DNA of 49,756 nucleotides from DAOTVS01 sp034436375. GTDB lineage: Bacteria; Chloroflexota; Anaerolineae; SpSt-313. Positions 42,679 through 49,756 of the stretch are shown one piece after another. Position numbers and translations under genes: made by a program. Under the pieces are notes generated by a model. That model saw only the letters and a program-made list of their open reading frames with translations. It searched no databases and was not told where the DNA came from. Location: assembly GCA_034436375.1 (NCBI GenBank), contig DAOTVS010000047.1, positions 1 to 49,756 on the forward strand, given 5' to 3'. Within the stretch, counting starts at the first letter, position 1, and each line of letters opens with the position of its first letter.

Positions 42679-44091
42679 GTGCAACCATCAAGCAGTTATG
42701 ACGTCATCATCGTGGGCGCCGGGCCGGCCGGCGTCTTTGCCGCCATCGAGCTGAGCCGGCAAGCCGGCCTGCGGGTAGCCATATTGGATAAGGGGCCCGA
42801 TATTGATCAGCGCCAATGCCCGGCGCGCCAACCTGGCAAAAAGTGCCGCAACTGCCAGCCGTGCGCCATCCTCACGGGTTGGGGTGGGGCAGGCGCCTTT
42901 TCGGATGGCAAGCTCACGCTCTCCCCAGCCGTCGGCGGCCATCTCAATGAGATACTCGGCGAAGACAGGACTGCCTCGCTGATCCGTGAGGTTGATGAAA
43001 CCTACCTGCGTTTCGGCGAGCCCCGGCCGATCTATGGGCAGCGCAACGACGAGATCGAGAGCCTCGAGAAGCGCGCTGCTCTGTCGGGTCTGCGTTTTGT
43101 CTCGGTACCCATCCGCCACATCGGCACAGAGCACTGTGTCGATACAATGCGCATGATGCGCGACGAGCTGCTGCGCCGCGGTGTGGTCATTCGCACCCGC
43201 ACAGCCGTCTCGCGCATTCTGACCGATGACGGCCATGTAGCCGGCGTCGAGACGGGCGATGGCGAGCGCATCGAGGGCAGCGCGGTGATTGTAGCCCCCG
43301 GCCGTGAGGGCGCGTCCTGGCTCAAAGCTACTGCCCGCGAGTTGGGTCTGAGCCTGGCGCGTAACCCGGTGGACCTGGGGGTGCGGGTGGAGCTGCCCGC
43401 GACCGTGTTGGAGCCGATCACGCGGCTGGTCTACGAGAGCAAGTTCTTTTACTACTCGCGTGCTTTCGATGACCAGGTGCGCACCTTTTGCATGTGCCCC
43501 TATGGCGAAGTGAGCACCGAGTTCGCCGGCGATGTGATGACCGTGAACGGTCACTCCTTTGCCCACCGACGCACCGCCAACACGAACTTTGCCATTCTGG
43601 TCAGCAAGAACTTTACCGAACCCTTTGATGACCCAATCGCCTATGGCAAGAGCATTGCCCGCCTGGCCAACCTGTTGAGCGGCGGCATCCTCGTCCAGCG
43701 CCTGGGCGACCTGGAGGCGGGTCGGCGCACCAATAGCGAACGGCTGGAGCGCTCTATTGTCACACCGACCCTGCTCAGCGCAACCCCCGGCGATCTGAAC
43801 CTGGTTTTGCCCTACCGTTATGTCGTCAACATCCTGGAGATGCTGCACGCGTTGGATGAGGTCGCGCCCGGCGTGGCCTCGCGCCACACCTTGCTCTACG
43901 GGGTGGAAGCCAAGTTCTACTCCAGCCGGCTCCGCCTGACGGCCGACCTGGAGACGGAGGTCGAGGGCCTCTACGCCTGTGGCGATGGCGCGGGCGTAAC
44001 CCGCGGCCTCGTGCAGGCCTCGGCATCGGGGCTCGTCGCCGCGCGGGCCATCCTCCAGCGCCATAATGGGCATCCTGAAGAGGGATCGTGA
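42679..44091 (+). CDS. Mirror copy: COG2509-type FAD oxidoreductase
   Basis: Exact copy of 5666-7078; GTG start after AGGAGA. Confidence 0.85.
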   Translation: MQPSSSYDVIIVGAGPAGVFAAIELSRQAGLRVAILDKGPDIDQRQCPARQPGKKCRNCQPCAILTGWGGAGAFSDGKLTLSPAVGGHLNEILGEDRTASLIREVDETYLRFGEPRPIYGQRNDEIESLEKRAALSGLRFVSVPIRHIGTEHCVDTMRMMRDELLRRGVVIRTRTAVSRILTDDGHVAGVETGDGERIEGSAVIVAPGREGASWLKATARELGLSLARNPVDLGVRVELPATVLEPITRLVYESKFFYYSRAFDDQVRTFCMCPYGEVSTEFAGDVMTVNGHSFAHRRTANTNFAILVSKNFTEPFDDPIAYGKSIARLANLLSGGILVQRLGDLEAGRRTNSERLERSIVTPTLLSATPGDLNLVLPYRYVVNILEMLHALDEVAPGVASRHTLLYGVEAKFYSSRLRLTADLETEVEGLYACGDGAGVTRGLVQASASGLVAARAILQRHNGHPEEGS

Positions 44092-44153
44092 TAGTGAAAA
44101 AGAGCCAGCCCCATGGGGCTGGCTCTTTTTCACTATCACGATCCCTCTTCAGG
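44074..44153. terminator. Mirror copy: 80-bp perfect palindrome
   Basis: Copy of 5604-5683. Being itself a palindrome, it reads the same in both arms. Confidence 0.92.
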
Positions 44154-45174
44154 GCATAACAGGTGCGACCTGGCCCGTTTCGGCGCTCTCAATGGCGCCA
44201 AAGACCATGGCCAGGCTCTTGATATTATCACTGGCGATCGTCTCTGGGGTGCCGCCCTCGCGCACGCAGCGGATAAACTCGCTGATGTTGCCACCGTGCC
44301 CGCCGACCTTGCTCCCAGGATCTATCTCCGGCACTGGCACATCCTGCACCTCGGAGAAAAAGCCGCCCCGCTTGGTCACAACTTGCGCCTGGAAGGCATC
44401 AGCCCCATCCCAGCGCACCGAGCCGTTCTCGCCGATCAGGCGCCAGTCGCACTCCCACGTCGTATGCAGGCCCTCGGAGCACCAGCTGCCACGGTAAGTG
44501 TACACGATGCCCTGGCTCATCTGAAAGACGGCGATGGCCGAGGCGTCCTGATCGTACCAGGAGCCCGCCGGGTTCCACTCGTAACAGTATACCTGCTTGC
44601 CATCCGCGGCGCTTAAGAAGCGGGCCGCGTCAAAAGTGTGGATGGCCATGTCCATGATCAACACGTGCCTCATGTGATCGCGGAAACCGCCAAAGTGGGC
44701 ACCGATGTAGAAATCGCAGTTCACCGTGGTGAGCGGGCCAATGGCGCCCGACTCGATAAAGCTTCGCAGTCGGCGGATGCGCGCATCATAGCGACGATTC
44801 TGGATCACGGCGAAGATCTTGCCGGCCTTTTGCGCTGCCTGCACCATCTCACGGGCGCTGGCCATAGAGTCGGCCAGGGGCTTTTCTGACAACACATGGC
44901 ACCCATGGCGGAGGGCTGTCAGCGTCACCGGGGCATGCGCCTCCGGAATGGTGAGGTTGAACACCACATCCGGTTCTGTGCATCCCAGCACGCTTTCCAG
45001 GTCGGTCCCCCGCACTGCCTGCGGCAGGTCATATTCCTGCGCCACGCGGGCCGTGGCCTCCTCGCGAATGTCGACCAGGCCAACGATCTCCAAATCCTTC
45101 ATCTGCTTGATCGGCTTGAGCCAGGCATTGCTGATGCCACCGCATCCCACCAGGACTGCTCGTGTCGCCTTCAT
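44149..45174 (-). CDS. Mirror copy: Gfo/Idh/MocA oxidoreductase
   Basis: Exact copy of 4583-5608; EKP at residues 97-99. Confidence 0.88.
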   Translation of the reverse strand: MKATRAVLVGCGGISNAWLKPIKQMKDLEIVGLVDIREEATARVAQEYDLPQAVRGTDLESVLGCTEPDVVFNLTIPEAHAPVTLTALRHGCHVLSEKPLADSMASAREMVQAAQKAGKIFAVIQNRRYDARIRRLRSFIESGAIGPLTTVNCDFYIGAHFGGFRDHMRHVLIMDMAIHTFDAARFLSAADGKQVYCYEWNPAGSWYDQDASAIAVFQMSQGIVYTYRGSWCSEGLHTTWECDWRLIGENGSVRWDGADAFQAQVVTKRGGFFSEVQDVPVPEIDPGSKVGGHGGNISEFIRCVREGGTPETIASDNIKSLAMVFGAIESAETGQVAPVMP

Positions 45175-45202
45175 GAGAACCTCCTTGTAATCAGGAACCG
45201 AA

Positions 45203-45303
45203 GGAACTGAGGGGACTGGGCAAACAGAGAACTCACGAAAAATGGTTGAGCTTTGCGGCGGCTGCCAATCCGCTTACTAGCTCCCAAAAGCTCCCTCAGT
45301 TCC
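45203..45303. repeat. Mirror copy: nested intergenic inverted repeat
   Basis: Copy of 4454-4554. Confidence 0.4.
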
Positions 45304-45308
45304 CATTC

Positions 45309-46010
45309 TCAACTGACCAACTCCAGAGGCAAATGGGCCACCCGGTTCAGGTAATGCACATCCACCCGGCCATCCGCATGAAACTGGAGGCGCGAGATAG
45401 CCGTGTTATAGTTATAGTAGAAGAGGGGGCTCTCGAGCGCCTGCCCGAAGAGCGCCTTGAGGAAAGCATCGATAAAAGCACCGTGAGTCACCAGGGCGAT
45501 CCGCTCCTCGCTGCCTGCCCGCCGGCGCAGCGCCGCCAGTACACCCCTGGCGCGGACATAGCAGGCCGGCGGTTCCTCATAACCCTGCCGCCACCAGCCC
45601 GCTTCGGTGATCTCTGGGGGTAAATCGTAATCAGGGAACTCAGCCAGCAGCTCCGAGCGCGTCTTGCCCGGGTAGCCGATCACCCCTCTCTCGGGCCCGT
45701 GATCCAGAAAGATGCCGCCCTGCTCGTGGATATTGAGCCACACGTGCGGCCGCAGGCCCAGGGCGCGGGCGATGGGCTGGGCCGTCTGCAGGGCCCGCCA
45801 CATGGGGCTGATGTAGAGGTGCGTCAATCCATAACCGGCGCCGTCCCGACCAGCATAGGGATCCAGATCGGGCCCCGTCGCCAGGTGTTGCGCCACAAGC
45901 TCCGCCTGGCGGTGCCCCAACGCCGTGAGCGGCGGGTCACACACCCGCTCCCGCGCATCGGCCAAAGCGTTGTTGGTGGATTGAGCATGGCGGATGATGT
46001 AGAGGTGCAT
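45309..46010 (-). CDS. Mirror copy: histidine phosphatase
   Basis: Exact copy of 3747-4448; His8 and His176. Confidence 0.85.
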   Translation of the reverse strand: MHLYIIRHAQSTNNALADARERVCDPPLTALGHRQAELVAQHLATGPDLDPYAGRDGAGYGLTHLYISPMWRALQTAQPIARALGLRPHVWLNIHEQGGIFLDHGPERGVIGYPGKTRSELLAEFPDYDLPPEITEAGWWRQGYEEPPACYVRARGVLAALRRRAGSEERIALVTHGAFIDAFLKALFGQALESPLFYYNYNTAISRLQFHADGRVDVHYLNRVAHLPLELVS

Positions 46011-46011
46011 G

Positions 46012-47169
46012 TCACTCCGGCAAGTTGCGATAGATCTTCTGATAGTTGTCGTAGCGGGCAGCGGGCACGAGGCCCGCTGCCGCTGCCTGACGCACAGCGC
46101 AGCCGGGCTCGTCCACATGGCGGCAATCGGCGAAGCGGCACCCGCCCGCGAGCGCGTGGATCTCCGGGTAATACCGGCTCAGCTCCCCCCGATGCAGGCC
46201 GCCCAGGCCAAACTCACGGATGCCCGGCGTATCGGCCACAAAGCCGCCCCTCGCCAGGGGCCACAGGGTCACCTGAGTCGTCGTGTGTTGGCCCTGATGC
46301 CAGTGCTCGCTCACTGCGTGTGTGCGTAGTTGCAGGCCCGGCTCCACCGCCGCCAGCAGCGACGATTTCCCCACTCCCGAAAGCCCGCTCAAGGCCGTCA
46401 CTTTGCCGCGCAAAAGCTCGCGCAGCGCTTCCACGCCCTCGCCCGTGCGGGCACTGGTGAAGATAACGCAATAGCCCAGGCGCTCATAGGGGGCCAGCGC
46501 GGCCCGACACTCAGCCGGGCCGGCGGCCAGGTCCACCTTGTTCACGCAGACAACGGCCGGCAGCCCGTTACGCTCGGCGGCGATGAGGTAGCGGTCGATC
46601 ATCTCCAACCACAGCGCAGGCTCGCGCCACGAGGCCACGACCAGCAGCTGATCGATATTGGCCGCGATCACCTGCTGCAGGTGACCCAAGAAGACATCGG
46701 GGCGCACCAGGGCGCTCCGGCGCGGCAGGACCGAGTCCACCACGCCCCCACCGGCGCCGTCCGCGGCCACCATGACTTCGTCGCCCACGGCCACAACGTT
46801 CGTAAGGCCACTCTCGGCGACGCTGAGCAGGCCACGCAGCCCGCAGAGGAGCGTTTCTGCACCGACCCGCACGCGGCACAGGCCGGTCGCCACCTCGACC
46901 ACGGTGCCCCGCAGGCAGTCGTTACGGGCAAGAGGGTCCTCTTCCTCGTCTGCCTCTGGCCGCAGCAACACGCGCTCACGGCGCGGCACCACCCGCTCTA
47001 CAACCGGCATATCGACATCTAGCGACTCAGGGTCACGCGCATCCCCGAGCAGCCAATCCTTGCGGCGCGGCGCATCGAGCTTGCGGTGGCGCTTGACCTG
47101 CTTGCGCTCCCGGCGGAGCGCCTCATTACGGGCGCGATGGCGCGCCGCACGTCCTTCTCGGTTCGACAA
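46012..47169 (-). CDS. rsgA: Mirror copy: RsgA
   Basis: Exact copy of 2588-3745; TTG start after GGAGGA. Confidence 0.93.
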   Translation of the reverse strand: MSNREGRAARHRARNEALRRERKQVKRHRKLDAPRRKDWLLGDARDPESLDVDMPVVERVVPRRERVLLRPEADEEEDPLARNDCLRGTVVEVATGLCRVRVGAETLLCGLRGLLSVAESGLTNVVAVGDEVMVAADGAGGGVVDSVLPRRSALVRPDVFLGHLQQVIAANIDQLLVVASWREPALWLEMIDRYLIAAERNGLPAVVCVNKVDLAAGPAECRAALAPYERLGYCVIFTSARTGEGVEALRELLRGKVTALSGLSGVGKSSLLAAVEPGLQLRTHAVSEHWHQGQHTTTQVTLWPLARGGFVADTPGIREFGLGGLHRGELSRYYPEIHALAGGCRFADCRHVDEPGCAVRQAAAAGLVPAARYDNYQKIYRNLPE

Positions 47170-47213
47170 AGCCTGATCCTCCATAACAGTCGGCCCTGGC
47201 TCACACAGGCAAC

Positions 47214-47253
47214 AAAAAGCCATGAGGCCCGGCTTGGCTCGCCGGCTCATGGC
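47214..47253 (-). terminator. Mirror copy: rsgA leader terminator
   Basis: Copy of 2504-2543. Confidence 0.8.
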
Positions 47254-47301
47254 CAAGGCCCGTTATGGAGGTCGGGGCGGGGCAACCGCGCCCTGGAAAC
47301 C

Positions 47302-47376
47302 TTAGCGGGCTGGAGAGCGGCGAGCGGCAATGACCTTGGGGAAAGCATCAATGGCTTGTTCATGCATATTGGTCAT
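47302..47376 (-). CDS. Mirror copy: 24-residue leader peptide
   Basis: Exact copy of 2381-2455. Confidence 0.5.
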   Translation of the reverse strand: MTNMHEQAIDAFPKVIAARRSPAR

Positions 47377-47427
47377 TTCACTCACCTCCTCTACAAACCC
47401 TGGGCGCAGCAATCTGTGCCTCTGCAC

Positions 47428-47455
47428 AATATACTCAAAGCGCCCAGTTTGTCAA
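47428..47455 (-). promoter_or_regulatory. Mirror copy: rsgA leader promoter
   Basis: Copy of 2302-2329. Confidence 0.8.
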
Positions 47456-47517
47456 AGCTTATGGCGTGCAGTTTCATCCTGGGCACTTGCATAGGAGGCC
47501 TGTCACGCCGAGTGGCC

Positions 47518-47920
47518 CAGGACTCTCACGAGAGCCCTGTCAGCACTCAGAACCTTGGCCGGCACATAGAGCGCCGGCGGCCCGCGCCGGCTCCTGGCCG
47601 CCTGGCAGCGCGACAGGCTGCGGCCTGCGCTAATGGCGGCGCTCCTCCTGGGCGGCCAGGGCCCTGAGCAATACCCCAGGGTTCCCGGAACCCTGTGCCA
47701 AGCAGAGAACGTTGAGCAGCGAGCCTCTCGCAAGCATGTCATGCCGAGCGGACAATCAGACATCACGGCATGGCGAGCACCGCCCAAGCGAGGCATCCTA
47801 CCTCCTACCTGCGTCATGCGCGCAACGTTCTCAACAGCGGGCCAAGCCAGCCCGCAATAGCGCTCAGACTGCTCAAGCGAAGCGTCCTCACTACGCACAA
47901 CCGATCCCTCACGGTGTGAG
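47518..47920. other. Mirror copy: hairpin-rich non-coding stretch
   Basis: Copy of 1837-2239; the nested stems lie at 47705-47832. Confidence 0.35.
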
Positions 47921-47971
47921 ATTCGCTACAGCGCCAGGCCTGCAGGCGCACCCAGCGTGGCAATCATGGCA

Positions 47972-48784
47972 TCACCCAGGAATGTATCGGCGCAGAGTGC
48001 GCACCCCCGCCTCCGCCCAGGCCTCTTCCTTCCGAATGCTCGCCTCCAGCGTCGCTTCGGGCGGGGTCCATTGCTCCAGAATGGCGTTGACGTCGCGGCC
48101 ATGGCGTCGCATCTCTGATAGCAGCCAGGGCACATCGAGCGCCCCCTCGCCAACCGGGCAACCCTCGATCACAAAGCCCAGGTTGTGCCAATGCCGCCGC
48201 ACCACGAAATCCTTCAGGTGCAGGTTCACCGCCAGCGGGCCCAGCGCGTCCAACACCAGTTGCGGGCCCTCCATACACCCGAGCGAGTTGGCCACATCCA
48301 GACAGATGCCGATCGCCTCGCTCCCCACCCGCTCCACCAAACGCGCCAACTTGCGCACCGGGAAGCGGTCGTGATTCTCTATGGCCAGGCACACGCCGGC
48401 GCGCTCAAACTCTGGCATGGCGCCGCGCAGCATGGCCACAGCCTCGTCCTCAGAAGGGCGGTGCTCAGCGGTATCGATCACCACCCGCAGAATGGGTGAG
48501 TGCAGGCGCTCGGCCAGCGCCAGGTAGGTGCGCAGGTTCTCTGGCGCTATGCCGCGCGTGCCCACCTCCAGGCTGATGTCCAGCGCCCCAGCCCGCTCCG
48601 CCAGGGCCACGATTTCCCCCTCGGGCAAACGCGCCAGGGGCAGGTTATCGCCGAACTGGAGCACCTTCACCCCCAAGGCAGCCGCCCGCTCCACCAGCGC
48701 CAGGGCGCCCAGGGGCCGCTCTGGCGGCAGGCCGCGCACACCTACCGCCCAGGAATAGGTGAATGAGCTGATACCCAGTCTCAT
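47972..48784 (-). CDS. Mirror copy: sugar phosphate isomerase/epimerase
   Basis: Exact copy of 973-1785. Confidence 0.82.
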   Translation of the reverse strand: MRLGISSFTYSWAVGVRGLPPERPLGALALVERAAALGVKVLQFGDNLPLARLPEGEIVALAERAGALDISLEVGTRGIAPENLRTYLALAERLHSPILRVVIDTAEHRPSEDEAVAMLRGAMPEFERAGVCLAIENHDRFPVRKLARLVERVGSEAIGICLDVANSLGCMEGPQLVLDALGPLAVNLHLKDFVVRRHWHNLGFVIEGCPVGEGALDVPWLLSEMRRHGRDVNAILEQWTPPEATLEASIRKEEAWAEAGVRTLRRYIPG

Positions 48785-48812
48785 GAACCACCTCGCATCA
48801 TGATGAACGATC

Positions 48813-49661
48813 TCAATGCTTGGCGGCGCGTCCCTGTGTGATCGCCTTGACCTCACTGATGACATTCTCTGGCTCAAAGACCGTTCGCCAATCGGGCTGG
48901 AAGATGCGCTGCCGCGCCCGCTCTACGGCCAGCTTGGCCCCATCGGAGAGCTGAGCGTCAATAAACCCGAACAGGATACCGATATCGACGCCGATATGCC
49001 CCAGGGCAAAATCGCGCGCCGCCTCTGCAGGGACCCCCCGCCGCACAGCCTCATCAACGGCCTCTTTGATCACCACCATGCAGGTGAGGATCATCGTCTC
49101 GGCCATGGCCGGCTCCAGCATGGCCATCTGCTCCACCGTCACCCGGTGCGCATTGAGGATGGGCGCAAACATGCGGCGCGCGATCCGCTCGCCCCGCGCG
49201 TAATCGGCTTCAGGGCCCTGCATCAGGGCGCAGACAATGTTCTGCGCGGCCACCCCGCCAAAGAAATCGCGCCGCGCTTCGGGCGTGGTCTCATCGTTCA
49301 CGATCGGCGGGTGGCAGGGGTGGGTGACAAAGTAGCCGATATCGGCGCGCACGGGCAGCTCGCCCCCATGCGGCGCCGCCGGGTCCAGGCAGATCACCAT
49401 GGCCCCGCTGCGCAGCCCGGGCACGACCTGGGCCGCCACCCGACCGATCAGCGTGTCGGGGACGGCCAAGATCGCCACGTCGGCCCGCCGCGCAGCTTCC
49501 TCGGGCGCGGTAGCTGTGAGCCCCCGCTCCCGCAGGCGCGCCTGCCCCACCTCTCCCGCCTCTACGCACAACAGGCTATACTCGGGGTCGTCACGCAGTT
49601 GGATCGAGATGCGTGTCCCCATCTTGCCAGCAGCGCCGAACAGTGCAATCGTCGTGGTCAT
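48813..49661 (-). CDS. Mirror copy: NAD-binding oxidoreductase
   Basis: Exact copy of 96-944; GAAGKMG at residues 9-15. Confidence 0.75.
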   Translation of the reverse strand: MTTTIALFGAAGKMGTRISIQLRDDPEYSLLCVEAGEVGQARLRERGLTATAPEEAARRADVAILAVPDTLIGRVAAQVVPGLRSGAMVICLDPAAPHGGELPVRADIGYFVTHPCHPPIVNDETTPEARRDFFGGVAAQNIVCALMQGPEADYARGERIARRMFAPILNAHRVTVEQMAMLEPAMAETMILTCMVVIKEAVDEAVRRGVPAEAARDFALGHIGVDIGILFGFIDAQLSDGAKLAVERARQRIFQPDWRTVFEPENVISEVKAITQGRAAKH

Positions 49662-49713
49662 TTCCTCACTCCTTTGATGGCAGGCATCCCAGTCAAACGT
49701 TGATAGGCCGGCC

Positions 49714-49755
49714 CTACAGGCAGCGCTGCAGGAACTCGGCCGTCTTGACGGCAGC
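49714..49755 (-). CDS. Mirror copy: 3' end of the unidentified gene (partial)
   Basis: Exact copy of 2-43. Confidence 0.4.
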   Translation of the reverse strand, partial: AAVKTAEFLQRCL

Positions 49756-49756
49756 C

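Larger units (their letters stand above)
1..49756. repeat. Whole-window perfect inverted repeat (two 24,878-bp arms)
   Basis: Position i is complementary to position 49757-i. I checked this at both ends, at the axis, and at every gene boundary (each left-arm gene has a partner of equal length and sequence on the other strand). There is no spacer: the axis lies between 24878 and 24879. A natural palindrome of this size without any divergence is hard to maintain in a replicating cell, so fold-back during assembly, amplification or sequencing is the first explanation. Alternatives are a recent dimer joined head to head or a hairpin-ended replicon; nothing in the gene content supports a plasmid, phage or telomere system. 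Confidence 0.97.

Noticed and set aside
1..49756. Mobile element or prophage as the cause of the inverted duplication
   Set aside because: No transposase, integrase, recombinase or phage gene was found, and no insertion-sequence ends flank the arms.

Overview
The most important fact about this window is its geometry. It is one perfect inverted repeat: bases 1-24878 are the exact reverse complement of bases 24879-49756, with the axis between 24878 and 24879. Every gene appears twice, in opposite orientation, with no difference seen at any place compared. The unique information is therefore about 24.9 kb. I annotate the left arm fully and list the right-arm copies briefly. The likeliest explanation is an assembly or read fold-back at a terminator-like hairpin on the axis. 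A real giant palindrome cannot be excluded from sequence alone.

Organism: a GC-rich bacterium. Short operons, SD-led genes, a Tad/Flp pilus locus with no outer-membrane secretin (CpaC) or lipoprotein gene, and a small surface protein ending in an LPQTG-type sorting signal point to a single-membrane cell. The mixture of genes fits Chloroflexota (Anaerolineae-like), but this is inference without a database search.

Left arm, in order. (a) 1-5608, plus strand: the tail of an unknown gene, an NAD-binding oxidoreductase and a sugar phosphate isomerase/epimerase (probably sugar or sugar-acid catabolism), an 800-base non-coding stretch rich in hairpins, a promoter - short peptide - terminator leader before rsgA, then a histidine phosphatase and a Gfo/Idh/MocA oxidoreductase. 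(b) 5604-8001: an 80-bp perfect palindrome closes two convergent genes, followed by a COG2509-like FAD protein (minus), divergent promoters, tRNA-Arg(UCU), a DinB-like protein and a second long hairpin. (c) 8051-12857: a radical SAM enzyme (minus), a small unknown protein, etfB and a ferredoxin-etfA fusion, and a type IV prepilin peptidase, closed by a third hairpin. (d) 24484-12880, minus strand: a Tad pilus operon made of a polytopic membrane protein, three Flp pilins, two TadE-like and two TadG-like proteins, CpaB, CpaE, TadB, TadC, a small membrane protein, the CpaF ATPase and an LPQTG protein.

How the parts work together: the peptidase at 12106 would process the Flp prepilins (G|Q site, Glu at +5). 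CpaF powers assembly on the TadB/TadC platform, CpaE positions it, and TadE/TadG proteins act as minor pseudopilins. A terminator just after the pilins could keep pilin mRNA in excess over machinery mRNA. The ferredoxin-containing EtfAB suggests anaerobic flavin-based electron transfer; no dehydrogenase partner is in the window.
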